DNA of 64,000 nt from Acidovorax sp. SRB_14. GTDB taxonomy: Bacteria > Pseudomonadota > Gammaproteobacteria > Burkholderiales > Burkholderiaceae_C. A program made the position numbers and the translations under genes. The stretch spans positions 124,001 through 188,000 of the forward strand of contig NZ_MWOK01000003.1 of NCBI RefSeq assembly GCF_012932145.1. Direction: 5' to 3'. Below are positions 1-8,928 of this stretch, piece after piece. The notes below the pieces were generated by a model, which had not been told where the DNA came from, searched no databases, and saw nothing but the letters and a program-made list of their open reading frames with translations. The stretch's first letter is position 1. Each line of letters opens with the position of its first letter.

Positions 1-1
1 G

Positions 2-319
2 ACCAAGGTGCAGGCCGCCAGCCACCAGCGCACGGGCTACCTGCCGATCACCCTGGCCGCCTACGACCTGACCGAAAAGTCGGGCTTCTACCAGAAGAAC
101 CCCGGCACCGACGTGGCCGTGCAGCAGATGATCCGCAAGGTGACCGACAACTCGCGCGGTATCCGCCTGGGCAACTACGTGCAGATCCGCACCATCGAGG
201 ACGAAGAACTCGAGCAGGTGTGGTCGGGCAAGCAGACGGCCAAGGCCGCGCTGGACGCCATCGTCAAGCGTGGGGACGAGCTGCTGGTGCGCTTTGAGCG
301 CGCCAACAAGGGCAAATAA
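2..319 (+). CDS. ugpB: UgpB, glycerol-3-phosphate ABC transporter periplasmic binding protein (C-terminal part, cut by window start)
   Basis: This is the last 105 codons of an open frame that enters from the left edge. The tail resembles the C-terminus of UgpB, the periplasmic protein that binds sn-glycerol-3-phosphate or glycerophosphodiesters and delivers them to UgpAE. The identification rests on its fit to that C-terminus and on being followed by ugpA, ugpE, ugpC and ugpQ in the classical order. The signal peptide and most of the ligand site lie outside the window. The GTG at position 8 is an internal valine codon, not a start. Confidence 0.85.
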   Translation, partial: TKVQAASHQRTGYLPITLAAYDLTEKSGFYQKNPGTDVAVQQMIRKVTDNSRGIRLGNYVQIRTIEDEELEQVWSGKQTAKAALDAIVKRGDELLVRFERANKGK

Positions 320-335
320 TCGGCGCATGAACCCT

Positions 336-388
336 GCCCTGCCCGGTACGGGACAGGGCAGCAGCCTGGGGCCGCAAAACCCCAGGCT
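336..388 (+). terminator. Two consecutive strong hairpins between ugpB and ugpA
   Basis: The first hairpin pairs GCCCTGCCCG (336-345) with CGGG-A-CAGGGC (349-359). The second pairs AGCCTGGGG (363-371) with CCCCAGGCT (380-388), a perfect 9-bp stem. Neither is followed by a T-run, so they are not textbook terminators. I infer that they protect the 3' end of ugpB mRNA or attenuate, which would give more binding protein than permease, as is common in ABC importer operons. Confidence 0.5.
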
Positions 389-526
389 CTGCGCAAGGGC
401 ACAATAGCGCCACTTCGTATGGCACCGCGCCATTTTTCTTGCATCGGGGGCCGCGCTTGCGCGCCGGCCCAGCACCATCCGCCGCGACCCGCAAGGGGCT
501 CGGCGGTTGTTTTATTGTGAATCTCC

Positions 527-1408
527 ATGGAAAAACGCGTACTTTTCCGATCCCGGTGGCTCCCCTGGGCATTGATGTTGCCGCAGCTCGTCATCATCGG
601 CGTCTTCTTCTTCTGGCCCGCCAGCCAGGCGCTCCTGCAGTCGATGCAGGTGCAGGACGCCTTTGGCCTGTCCTCCGAATGGGTGGGCCTCGATAACTTC
701 CGCCAGCTGTGGAACGATCCCAACTACCTGGAGTCCTTCCAGACCACCGCCTGGTTCTCGGTGCTGGTCGCCGCTTTGGGCATCGGCATCTCGCTGGTGC
801 TGGCCATTTTTGCCGACCGCATCGTGCGCGGCGCCATGGTCTACAAGACCTTGCTGATCATGCCGTACGCCGTGGCGCCGGTCATCGCCGGGGTGCTGTG
901 GGTGTTCATCTTTTCGCCCTCCATCGGGGTTGCGACCTTTGGCCTGCGCGCCATCGGCGTGGAGTGGAATTACCTGATGGACGAAAGCCAGGCCATGGCG
1001 CTGATCATCATCGCCTCGGTCTGGAAGCAGATCTCCTACAACTTCCTGTTCTTCCTGGCGGGTCTGCAGTCGATTCCCAAGTCGCTGATCGAGGCCGCCT
1101 CGATCGACGGTGCGGGCCCGTGGCGCCGGTTCTGGAACATCCAGCTGCCGCTGCTCTCGCCCACCACGTTCTTCCTGCTGGTGATCAACATCGTCTACGC
1201 GTTCTTCGATACCTTCGGCATCATCGACGCCACCACCAGCGGCGGCCCCGGCCAGTCGACCTCGATCCTGGTCTACAAGGTCTACCAAGACGGGTTCAAG
1301 GCGCTGGACCTGGGCGGCTCGGCGGCGCAGTCGGTGATCCTGATGGTCATCGTGGTGGCGCTCACCATCGTGCAATTCCGCTACGTCGAGAAAAAGGTGC
1401 AGTACTGA
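527..1408 (+). CDS. ugpA: UgpA, glycerol-3-phosphate ABC transporter permease
   Basis: Inner-membrane permease of the MalF/UgpA type, 293 aa, the usual length. The N-terminus (residues 12-33) is a hydrophobic segment, followed by a periplasmic region and five more membrane segments. The EAA loop that contacts the ATPase is visible as [17 protein letters not shown] (near residues 189-205). It pairs with UgpE to form the channel for glycerol-3-phosphate. It lies 207 bp after ugpB and about 50 bp before ugpE. No good ribosome-binding site precedes the ATG; the start was chosen because the first membrane segment follows directly. Confidence 0.93.
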   Translation: MEKRVLFRSRWLPWALMLPQLVIIGVFFFWPASQALLQSMQVQDAFGLSSEWVGLDNFRQLWNDPNYLESFQTTAWFSVLVAALGIGISLVLAIFADRIVRGAMVYKTLLIMPYAVAPVIAGVLWVFIFSPSIGVATFGLRAIGVEWNYLMDESQAMALIIIASVWKQISYNFLFFLAGLQSIPKSLIEAASIDGAGPWRRFWNIQLPLLSPTTFFLLVINIVYAFFDTFGIIDATTSGGPGQSTSILVYKVYQDGFKALDLGGSAAQSVILMVIVVALTIVQFRYVEKKVQY

Positions 1409-1459
1409 TGTCTGTCTCTTTCATTGCACCCGTCTGTTCCGTGAATCTGGAGTCCGCAC

Positions 1460-2311
1460 ATGGTTGACCGCCGTCCCTGGCTCACCGTCCTTTCGCACGC
1501 CGTGATGCTCCTCGGCGTGCTGGTGGTGGCCTTCCCCCTGTACCTGGCTTTCATTGCCTCGACTCACACCGCCCAGGCCATCGTGCAGGCGCCCATGCCG
1601 CTGCTGCCCGGCGCCAACCTGTGGGCCAGCTACGAGGCCGCGCTGCTGGGCTCGGGCAAGCTCGGCTCCAACACCACGGTGGCGCACATGATGTGGGTCA
1701 GTTTCGTGACCGCCATGGTGATCACCGTGGGCAAGATCGCGATCTCGCTGTTGTCGGCGTTCGCCATCGTGTACTTCCGCTTTCCCTTCAAGATGTTCTG
1801 CTTCTGGGCCATTTTTCTGACCCTGATGCTGCCGGTGGAAGTGCGCATCCTGCCCACCTACAAGGTCGTGGCCGACCTCGGCATGCTCAACAGCTACGCG
1901 GGCCTGACGCTGCCCTTGATCGCCTCGGCCACCGCCACCTTCCTGTTCCGCCAGTTCTTCCTGACGGTGCCCGACGAGCTGGTGGAGGCCGCGCGCATGG
2001 ACGGCGCGGGTCCGATGCGCTTCTTCAAGGACATTCTGGTGCCGCTGTCCAAGACCTCGATCGCAGCGCTGTTCGTGATCCAGTTCATCTACGGCTGGAA
2101 CCAGTACCTGTGGCCGCTGCTCATGACGACCAGCGAAGACATGTACCCGGTGGTGATCGGCATCAAGCGCATGGTCGCCGGTGGCGGTGACGCCGCCATC
2201 GACTGGAACGTGGCCATGGCCACGGCCATCCTGGCCATGCTGCCCCCCACGGCAGTGGTGATCCTGATGCAGAAGTGGTTTGTCAAGGGCTTGGTCGATA
2301 CCGAGAAATAA
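1460..2311 (+). CDS. ugpE: UgpE, glycerol-3-phosphate ABC transporter permease
   Basis: Second permease of the Ugp importer, 283 aa, of the MalG/UgpE type with six predicted membrane segments. The first is near residues 13-34. The EAA motif EAARMDGAGPMRFFKDILVP lies near residues 176-195. It forms a heterodimer with UgpA and is driven by UgpC. A GGAG-like site (1449-1452) precedes the ATG. The family commonly ends with a positively charged tail, and this protein ends in FVKGLVDTEK, matching the UgpE C-terminus. Confidence 0.93.
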   Translation: MVDRRPWLTVLSHAVMLLGVLVVAFPLYLAFIASTHTAQAIVQAPMPLLPGANLWASYEAALLGSGKLGSNTTVAHMMWVSFVTAMVITVGKIAISLLSAFAIVYFRFPFKMFCFWAIFLTLMLPVEVRILPTYKVVADLGMLNSYAGLTLPLIASATATFLFRQFFLTVPDELVEAARMDGAGPMRFFKDILVPLSKTSIAALFVIQFIYGWNQYLWPLLMTTSEDMYPVVIGIKRMVAGGGDAAIDWNVAMATAILAMLPPTAVVILMQKWFVKGLVDTEK

Positions 2312-2352
2312 GCCGCAGCCACCCTCTTTTGACCTATTGAACGAATACTCCC

Positions 2353-3363
<1,011 letters not shown>

Positions 3364-3384
3364 CGGGCCGGGGGGAAAACTACC

Positions 3385-4155
3385 ATGAAGATCACCGACG
3401 CATGGCCCTACCCGCGCTGGGTTGCGCACCGCGGCGCGGGCCGGCTCGCGCCCGAAAACACGCTGGCCGCGTTCCGCCTGGGCGCCGCCCACGGCTACCT
3501 CATGTTCGAGTGCGACGTGAAACTCAGCAGTGACGGCGTGCCCTTCCTGATGCACGATGCGGCGCTGCCCCGCACCACCAATGCCGCGGCGCACCTGCCG
3601 GCGGGCGCGAGCCTGGTCGGCGGCGAGCACCCCTGGGCGACGCTGGCGCAGCTCGACGCGGGCGGCTGGCACTCGCGCCAGTACGCGGGCGAGCCGCTGC
3701 CCACGCTCGACAACGTGGCCGCCTGGTGCCTGGCCAACGGCCACGGCCTGAACATCGAGATCAAGCCCACGCCCGGCACCGAGCGCGAGACCGGCGAGGT
3801 CGTGGCGCGCCGCGCCGCGCAGCTGTGGGCGGGGCAGACGGTACCGCCGCTGCTGACCTCATTCCAGGTCGAGGCGCTCGCGGGTGCGCGCACGGCCGCG
3901 CCGGCCCTGCCGCGTGGCCTGCTGCTCGACAAGCTGCCGGCCGACTGGCTGGACACGGCGCGCATGCTCGGCTGCGTGGCCGTGGTCTGCAACCACGCGC
4001 TGTGGGACGCCGCCACCGTGGCGCAGGCGAAAAGCGCCGGCCTGCGCTGCCTGAGCTACACCGTCAACGACGCATGGGCGGCCCAGCGCCTGTGGGACCT
4101 GGGCACGGACGGCATCATCACCGACCGGGTCGATCTGTTCAGCCCGTCGGCCTGA
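3385..4155 (+). CDS. ugpQ: UgpQ, cytosolic glycerophosphodiester phosphodiesterase
   Basis: Hydrolyses glycerophosphodiesters imported by the Ugp transporter to glycerol-3-phosphate and an alcohol. At 256 aa it is the usual length. The GDPD motifs are clear: VAHRGAGRLAPENT near residues 12-25 with the catalytic His-Arg, then FECDVKLSSDGVPFLMHD near residues 36-53 with the metal-binding Glu and Asp and the second catalytic His. There is no signal peptide, as expected for the cytosolic enzyme. It lies 21 bp after ugpC and closes the operon; a large nested inverted repeat follows. Confidence 0.93.
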   Translation: MKITDAWPYPRWVAHRGAGRLAPENTLAAFRLGAAHGYLMFECDVKLSSDGVPFLMHDAALPRTTNAAAHLPAGASLVGGEHPWATLAQLDAGGWHSRQYAGEPLPTLDNVAAWCLANGHGLNIEIKPTPGTERETGEVVARRAAQLWAGQTVPPLLTSFQVEALAGARTAAPALPRGLLLDKLPADWLDTARMLGCVAVVCNHALWDAATVAQAKSAGLRCLSYTVNDAWAAQRLWDLGTDGIITDRVDLFSPSA

Positions 4156-4175
4156 GCAAAAGGCTTGCGCTCACG

Positions 4176-4265
4176 AAAAGTGAGCTGCTTGCGCAGGTTT
4201 TGATTGGGTTTCAGATAATTTTCTATCTGAAACTCTGCAAACACCAGCGCTGGCAGCTCACTTTT
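4176..4265. repeat. Nested inverted repeat at the convergent ugpQ / amidohydrolase junction
   Basis: The outer arms AAAAGTGAGCTGC (4176-4188) and GCAGCTCACTTTT (4253-4265) are perfect complements of 13 nt. Inside is a second perfect hairpin, GTTTCAGATA (4208-4217) and TATCTGAAAC (4224-4233), with a 6-nt loop. The outer stem is followed by a T-run on the + strand and preceded by an A-run, so it can serve as a bidirectional terminator for ugpQ and the minus-strand gene at 4301. It shares AGCTGCTTGCGC-type words with the dispersed double-hairpin family, but it is larger and possibly a composite. Confidence 0.7.
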
Positions 4266-4300
4266 TTGATGGCCGCGCGGGGCACGCGCTCTGCGCGCCG

Positions 4301-5188
4301 TCAGGCCGGGTACGCCAGCGCGGCGCGCACATGGGCCGCCACCACACCCATCAGTTCGTCGAGGTGCCCGCGCAAGGGCGCAAAGCCGGCGTTGGGCTCG
4401 CGCGTGGCCTCGTCCATGTAGACCGGGCGGCGGATCTCGATCTGCAGGCTGTGGCGGTTGAGCTGCGGCTGGCCGATGCGGCCGATCAGCTCGACGCCCT
4501 TGTACGGATCGTTCACGGCCACGCTGTAGCCAAAGCCGCGCAGCGTGTCGGCCACCAATTGGACGAACCCGGGCGCGCAGGTCGTGCCGTCGCGGTCTCC
4601 CAGCACGAAATCGGCCAGGGGCCGTTCGCTCGCGATGCCCAGGCGCTGGTACGCGTCCTGCGGCATCGAGTGCAGGTTCAGGTGCCAGACGGCGCCAAAG
4701 TCGCGCACGCTCGCGTCGATCGCCTGCTGCAGGGCCGCGTGGTAGGGGCGCCAGCAGTTCGCGATGCGCCCCTGCACCTCGGCCACGCTGAGCGCGCGCT
4801 GGTACATCGGCGTGGCCGCGTTCAGGCGGCTCCAGACCAGGCCAAAGCCCAGCCGGGTCTTGGGACCCGGCTGCAAAGGCTGCGGCCACGGCCCGTCGAG
4901 CAGGCCCGCGTCGAGGTCGGTCTCGGCGCGGTTGGGGTCGATGTAGGTGCGCGGAAAGTTCGCCGCGATCAAGGTCGCGCCGTGCGCCGGCGCACCGCCC
5001 CAGAGCGTGTGGATGTGCGTGTCCTCGCCGCGGCGCAGCAGCGCCAAGGGTACGGCGTGGCCAAAGTCGGCCGGGTAGGCCGTGCCGCTGTGCGGCGAAT
5101 CGCACACCAGCGGCAGGGCCGCCGCGGTGGGCAAGCGCACCTCGACCGGGGTGTCCGGCCGGGGCTGCAGGAAGTCGGGCAAGGCCAT
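4301..5188 (-). CDS. N-formylglutamate amidohydrolase family protein
   Basis: Protein of 295 aa resembling the N-formylglutamate amidohydrolase (HutG/PF05013) family, zinc-dependent hydrolases that release formate from N-formylglutamate. The N-terminal part has the conserved stretch LVCDSPHSGTAYP (near residues 28-40), and residues GEDTHIHTLWG and TYIDPNRAETD follow, as in the family. There are no other histidine-degradation genes nearby, so the natural substrate may be another N-acyl amino acid. The ATG at 5188 shares its A with the TGA of the preceding transporter gene, which implies translational coupling. An in-frame TTG at 5191 is possible but less likely. Confidence 0.8.
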   Translation of the reverse strand: MALPDFLQPRPDTPVEVRLPTAAALPLVCDSPHSGTAYPADFGHAVPLALLRRGEDTHIHTLWGGAPAHGATLIAANFPRTYIDPNRAETDLDAGLLDGPWPQPLQPGPKTRLGFGLVWSRLNAATPMYQRALSVAEVQGRIANCWRPYHAALQQAIDASVRDFGAVWHLNLHSMPQDAYQRLGIASERPLADFVLGDRDGTTCAPGFVQLVADTLRGFGYSVAVNDPYKGVELIGRIGQPQLNRHSLQIEIRRPVYMDEATREPNAGFAPLRGHLDELMGVVAAHVRAALAYPA

Positions 5189-6171
5189 CAATCGAGCCGG
5201 ATGTTGGCCTTCTTGGCCACGCCCTGGTAGCGCGCAATCGCGGTATCGATCTGCTTGGCGAACTGCGCCGGCGTGTTGGCCATGGACTCGCCCGAGATCG
5301 CGTTCATGCGCTCGATGTAGTCGGCGCTGGCCATGACCTTGTGCGCCGTGTCGTTGAGCTTCTGGATGATGGCCTTGGGCGTGCCCGCGGGCGCCACCAG
5401 GCCGAACCAGCCGCCGTCGCCCATGCCAGGGTAGCCCAGCTCGGCGTAGGTCGGCACGTCGGGCAGCACCGGGCTGCGCTTCAAGGCCAGCACGGCCAGC
5501 GGGCGCAGTTTGCCGGCCTTGATGTGCGGCAGCGTCGAGGGCAGGTTGTCGGTCATGGCGTTGACCTGGCCGGCCAGCGCGTCGTTGATGGCCTGGCCCG
5601 CGCCCTTGTAGGGGATGTGCAGCAGGTCGATGCCTGCCAGGTCCATGAAATTCTCGATGTTGGCATGGCCCAGCGAGCCGGTGCCCGGCGAGGCAAAGGT
5701 GTACTTGCCGGGGTGAGCCTTGGCCAGCGCGATGAATTCCTTCATCGTCTTGGCGGGCACGCTGGTGTGCACGACGAACACGCTGGGCACGGCCATCACG
5801 TTGGTGATCGGGGCGAAGTCCTTCACGGCGTCGTAGGGCAGCTTGGCGTAGATGGCCGGGTTGGCGCCGTGCGTGCTCACCGTGGCCATGCCGATGGTGT
5901 AACCGTCGGGCGCAGACTTGGCGATCGCGTCGGCGCCCAGCGAGCCGCCGGCGCCGCCCTTGTTGTCCACCACCACGGCCTTGCCGAGCAAGGCGCCCAT
6001 CTTGTCGGCCAGCATGCGCGCGACCATGTCGGTGGAGCCGCCTGCGGCAAACGGCACGATCAGCTTGATCGGGCGGCTCGGGTAGTCGCTGGCCTGGGCC
6101 AGCGCGGCAGGGGCCGACAGCGCGGCAACGGTGCTGGCGGCCAGGGCGACCAGGCTACGGCGAGACATCAT
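5188..6171 (-). CDS. Tripartite tricarboxylate transporter (Bug/TctC family) periplasmic binding protein
   Basis: Extracytoplasmic solute-binding protein of 327 aa, the usual Bug length. It starts MMSRRSLVALAAS with a twin-arginine-like signal ending about ALAQ (residue 26). The mature part starts YPSRPIKLIVPFAAGGSTDMVAR, the family hallmark, and contains KAVVVDNKGGAGGSLGAD and PDGYTIGM. These proteins bind small carboxylates, but the ligand cannot be read from sequence. No TctA or TctB membrane gene is present, so it is an orphan, as are most Bug genes in this order. The start was set by AGGAGA upstream of the ATG at 6171; an extension to 6270 lacks signal-peptide character. Confidence 0.88.
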   Translation of the reverse strand: MMSRRSLVALAASTVAALSAPAALAQASDYPSRPIKLIVPFAAGGSTDMVARMLADKMGALLGKAVVVDNKGGAGGSLGADAIAKSAPDGYTIGMATVSTHGANPAIYAKLPYDAVKDFAPITNVMAVPSVFVVHTSVPAKTMKEFIALAKAHPGKYTFASPGTGSLGHANIENFMDLAGIDLLHIPYKGAGQAINDALAGQVNAMTDNLPSTLPHIKAGKLRPLAVLALKRSPVLPDVPTYAELGYPGMGDGGWFGLVAPAGTPKAIIQKLNDTAHKVMASADYIERMNAISGESMANTPAQFAKQIDTAIARYQGVAKKANIRLD

Positions 6172-6279
6172 GGCTTTCTCCTTTGTAATGGTTCGAGCGG
6201 CCATTCTGGTCAATCGCGCCAGAGAGGAAAAGCGACAATGTGGCACCAACCCATTACCAACGCTCACCATTCATCTGCC
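6172..6279. promoter_or_regulatory. Divergent regulatory region between the Bug gene and the LysR gene
   Basis: This 108-bp spacer separates two divergent start codons. It must hold both promoters and, by the usual rule for LysR regulators, the regulator's own binding site. A GACAAT word on the + strand (6234-6239) is a candidate -10 for the LysR gene. On the minus strand AGGAGA is the ribosome-binding site of the Bug gene. I could not assign a convincing T-N11-A operator. Confidence 0.4.
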
Positions 6280-7179
6280 ATGCGCATCCGCTCCCCTTCG
6301 CTGTCCGAACTGCACGCCTTTGCCACGGCCGCGCGGCTGGGCAGCTTCTCGCAGGCGGCCGACGAACTGCATGTCACGCAGGGCGCCATCAGCCGCTCCA
6401 TCGCGCGCCTCGAAGAACACCTGGCGCTGGCGCTGTTCGTGCGCGAGGGCCGGCGCAGCGTGCTCACGGCCACCGGCCAGTCCTACCTTGACGCCATTGC
6501 CCCGGCGATCGCCAGCATCGAGGCGGCCACCGTGGCCCTGCAGACGCGGCGCACGGCGCGCGCGCTGCGCCTGTCGGTCGCGCCGACGCTGTTCAGCCAC
6601 TGGCTGATTCCGCGCCTGCCCGATTTCCACGCGCGCCACCCCGACACCACGCTGTCGTTCGCCCCCTACCGGCGCGACGACCCGCTGCAGGCGCCCGAGA
6701 TCGACGCCTGGCTGCGCGTGGGCGCGCGCGAGTGGCCGCGCCACATCCAGGCCGAATACGTGGTCGGGCGCGAATTGGTGCCCATCTGCCGGCCCGCCGA
6801 CCTGCACGGCCCCCACGCCATCCGCACGGCGCACGACCTGATAGCGCGCCCGCTCCTGTTCCACACCAACTACCCGGACAACTGGGCCCGCTGGTTCGCC
6901 GGCGTGGGCTGCGCGCACGCGCCGCTGGCGCCGGCGGCCGACTTCGAACTGGTCGGCCTGCTGGTGCAGGCGGTGATCGCCGGACTGGGCGTGGCCGTGG
7001 TGCAGCGCTGCCTGGTCGAGCCCGACCTGGCCGCCGGCCGCATCGCCATCGCCGTGCCGCAGGCGGTGGAGATCGACCGCGGCTACTACCTGTGCCAGCC
7101 GCCCGGCCGCGTGGCGCCGGCGGCGCTGCACGATTTCAGGCAGTGGCTGCTGTCCCAGCCGCAGCACGCAACGCCGTGA
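6280..7179 (+). CDS. LysR-family transcriptional regulator
   Basis: DNA-binding regulator of 299 aa. The N-terminal winged helix-turn-helix (residues about 6-65) contains LHAFATAARLGSFSQAADELHVTQGAISRSIARLEEHL, typical of LysR, followed by a substrate-binding domain of about 200 residues. The C-terminal half (LVGLLVQAVIAGLGVAVVQRCLV) resembles the GcvA subgroup. It is transcribed away from the Bug binding-protein gene and so probably controls that gene and the amidohydrolase. The ATG at 6280 puts the helix-turn-helix at the normal distance from the N-terminus; an upstream in-frame start at 6238 is possible. Confidence 0.88.
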   Translation: MRIRSPSLSELHAFATAARLGSFSQAADELHVTQGAISRSIARLEEHLALALFVREGRRSVLTATGQSYLDAIAPAIASIEAATVALQTRRTARALRLSVAPTLFSHWLIPRLPDFHARHPDTTLSFAPYRRDDPLQAPEIDAWLRVGAREWPRHIQAEYVVGRELVPICRPADLHGPHAIRTAHDLIARPLLFHTNYPDNWARWFAGVGCAHAPLAPAADFELVGLLVQAVIAGLGVAVVQRCLVEPDLAAGRIAIAVPQAVEIDRGYYLCQPPGRVAPAALHDFRQWLLSQPQHATP

Positions 7180-7220
7180 CCGGGGCAAAGGCCCCCGCCG
7201 CCCGGCGATCCGGCCGCCGC

Positions 7221-7517
7221 TCAGTGCCGCCACGCGCGCAAGAAACACCACTGGCAGCTGGCGCACACCAGCACCAGCGCGGCATAGGTCAGCATCTTGC
7301 CGTCGCGCCCGAACGCCCACAGTCCGGCCAGCAGCACGCCGCTGCCCAAGATGAAATTGATAGCTATCTGCGCCCACCAGGCCTGCGTTACAGGCATTTT
7401 TCGCCAAAAAACCCGGCTGCCCAACCAGAGCAGCACGGACAGCGCCGCCGCCGGAGCAAGGAAGTTGAGCAGGTGGTTGAGAGCGTCCAGCGGACCCATG
7501 GAAATGACCCAGATCAA
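7221..7517 (-). CDS. Small integral membrane protein of unknown function
   Basis: Protein of up to 98 aa with three hydrophobic segments, near residues 17-36, 47-67 and 74-92, ending in RAWRH. I do not recognise a named family. A second start (MGPLDALNH, ATG at 7499) is equally plausible. It is convergent with the LysR gene and divergent from hemA, whose -10 box lies 41 bp from its start. Part of the coding sequence (about 7355-7400) resembles the dispersed double-hairpin repeat. Low-complexity hydrophobicity supports a real membrane protein, but no catalytic motif is visible. Confidence 0.6.
   Translation of the reverse strand: MIWVISMGPLDALNHLLNFLAPAAALSVLLWLGSRVFWRKMPVTQAWWAQIAINFILGSGVLLAGLWAFGRDGKMLTYAALVLVCASCQWCFLRAWRH
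7355..7400 (-). repeat. Degenerate copy of the dispersed double-hairpin element, inside a coding region
   Basis: A GATAGCTATC palindrome (7359-7368), a GCCTG...CAGGC hairpin (7381-7395) and a trailing ATTTTT resemble the element's first hairpin, second hairpin and tail. It is read through as part of the small membrane protein. The match is weaker than for the intergenic copies. Confidence 0.35.
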
Positions 7518-7557
7518 GGTTTGAAGGGCAAAGGCTGCCCTGCTTGCCCAACAATTT

Positions 7558-7563
7558 TATAAT
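7558..7563 (+). promoter_or_regulatory. Consensus -10 box of hemA (TATAAT)
   Basis: A perfect TATAAT ends 8 bp before the hemA ATG at 7572. A start of transcription 6-7 nt downstream would fall at about 7570, so the mRNA would be leaderless or nearly so. The -35 position (7535-7540, CTGCCC) matches poorly. Confidence 0.55.
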
Positions 7564-7571
7564 CGCGCACT

Positions 7572-8870
7572 ATGGCAGTCTGGGCCCTCGGCATCAACCA
7601 CACCACCGCGCCGCTCGATCTGCGTGGCCGCTTTGCGTTCGCGCTCGACCAGATCGCGCCGACGCTGCACGGCCTGCGCCAGGCGCTGGGGCAGAGCGAT
7701 GCGCACCGCGGCATCGAGTCGGCCATCATCTCCACCTGCAACCGCACCGAAATCTACTGCGCCGGCGACCATGCGGCGCTGGACCACACGCTGGGCTGGC
7801 TCGCGCACAGCGGCGGCGTCAGCACCGATGTGCTGCGCTCGCACTCCTACACGCTGCAAAACGGCCCGGCCGCGCGCCACGCCTTCCGCGTCGCCAGCGG
7901 GCTCGATTCGATGGTGCTGGGCGAGCCGCAGATCCTCGGCCAGATGAAGGACGCCGTGCGCGCCGCCGAGACCGCCGGCGCCCTGGGCTCCACGCTCAAC
8001 CAGCTGTTCCAGCGCAGCTTTGCCGTCGCCAAGGAGGTGCGCACCGCCACCGAGATCGGCGCGCACAGCATCAGCATGGCGGCCGCTGCCGTGCGCCTGG
8101 CGGGCCAGCTGTTCGAAGACCTGGGCAAGACGCGCGTGCTGTTCATCGGCGCGGGCGAGATGGTCGAGCTCACCGCCACGCACTTTGCCGCACGCAACCC
8201 GCAGTCGATCGCCATCGCCAACCGCACGCTCGAGCGCGGCGAAAAGCTCGCCACGCGCTTTGGCGGCGAGGTGCTGCGCCTGGCCGACCTGCCCGAGCGC
8301 CTGCACGAATTCGACATCGTCGTCAGCTGCACCGCCAGCACGCTGCCCATCGTCGGCCTCGGCGCGGTCGAGCGGGCCCTGAAAAAACGCCGCCACCGCC
8401 CCATGTTCATGGTCGACCTGGCCGTGCCGCGCGACATCGAGCCCGAGGTCAAGCAGCTCCAGGACGTCTACCTCTACACCGTCGACGACCTCGCCAGCGT
8501 GGTGCAGACCGCGCAGGCCAGCCGCCAGGCCGCCGTCGCGCAGGCCGAGGCCATCATCGATGCCGGCGTGCAAAGCTTCATGCACTGGATGGACCAGCGC
8601 GACCCGCAGCACGGTGTGGTGCCGCTGATCCGCCAGATCCAGGGCCAAGCCGACACCTGGCGCGCCATCGAGATTGCGCGCGCGCGCCGGCGCCTGGCGC
8701 GCGGCGACGACGTCGAGGCGGTGCTCGACGCCCTTGCGCGCGGCGTCGCCAAGAAGATGCTGCACGGCACCATGGCCGAGCTGCGCAATGCCGACACGGC
8801 AGCGCGCGAGCAAACGGCGCGCACGGCGTCGCGCCTGTTCCTGCGCTCCCAGAGCAAAAAACCCCTCTAG
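7572..8870 (+). CDS. hemA: HemA, glutamyl-tRNA reductase
   Basis: Reduces glutamyl-tRNA(Glu) with NADPH to glutamate-1-semialdehyde, the first committed step of C5-pathway haem synthesis. At 432 aa it is the normal length. The N-terminus [15 protein letters not shown] fits the family exactly, which fixes the start. The catalytic cysteine is C56 in [27 protein letters not shown] follows, then a Rossmann NADP domain ([15 protein letters not shown]) and a helical dimerisation tail. The next genes are prfA and prmC, as in E. coli. The last two codons and the TAG stop lie in a repeat element that extends into the spacer before prfA. Confidence 0.96.
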   Translation: MAVWALGINHTTAPLDLRGRFAFALDQIAPTLHGLRQALGQSDAHRGIESAIISTCNRTEIYCAGDHAALDHTLGWLAHSGGVSTDVLRSHSYTLQNGPAARHAFRVASGLDSMVLGEPQILGQMKDAVRAAETAGALGSTLNQLFQRSFAVAKEVRTATEIGAHSISMAAAAVRLAGQLFEDLGKTRVLFIGAGEMVELTATHFAARNPQSIAIANRTLERGEKLATRFGGEVLRLADLPERLHEFDIVVSCTASTLPIVGLGAVERALKKRRHRPMFMVDLAVPRDIEPEVKQLQDVYLYTVDDLASVVQTAQASRQAAVAQAEAIIDAGVQSFMHWMDQRDPQHGVVPLIRQIQGQADTWRAIEIARARRRLARGDDVEAVLDALARGVAKKMLHGTMAELRNADTAAREQTARTASRLFLRSQSKKPL

Positions 8871-8925
8871 CGCTGACCCCATCAGCGTCACTAGCTACTT
8901 TTTTGGTAGCTAAAACCCTTATTCC
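8856..8925 (-). repeat. Dispersed double-hairpin element between hemA and prfA
   Basis: CGCTGA (8871-8876) pairs with TCAGCG (8882-8887), and TAGCTAC (8892-8898) pairs with GTAGCTA (8906-8912). The tail CTCTAGCGCTGA includes the hemA stop codon TAG. On the minus strand the order is hairpin 1, hairpin 2, tail, as in the other copies. Confidence 0.7.
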
Positions 8926-8928
8926 TGC

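Noticed and set aside
4208-4233. Possible CRISPR repeat (GTTTCAG start) near ugpQ
   Set aside because: It is one isolated palindrome, with no array, spacers or cas genes.
6172-6270. N-terminal extension of the Bug binding protein to 6270
   Set aside because: The extension lacks signal-peptide character, whereas the ATG at 6171 has a strong AGGAGA site and yields a normal signal sequence.
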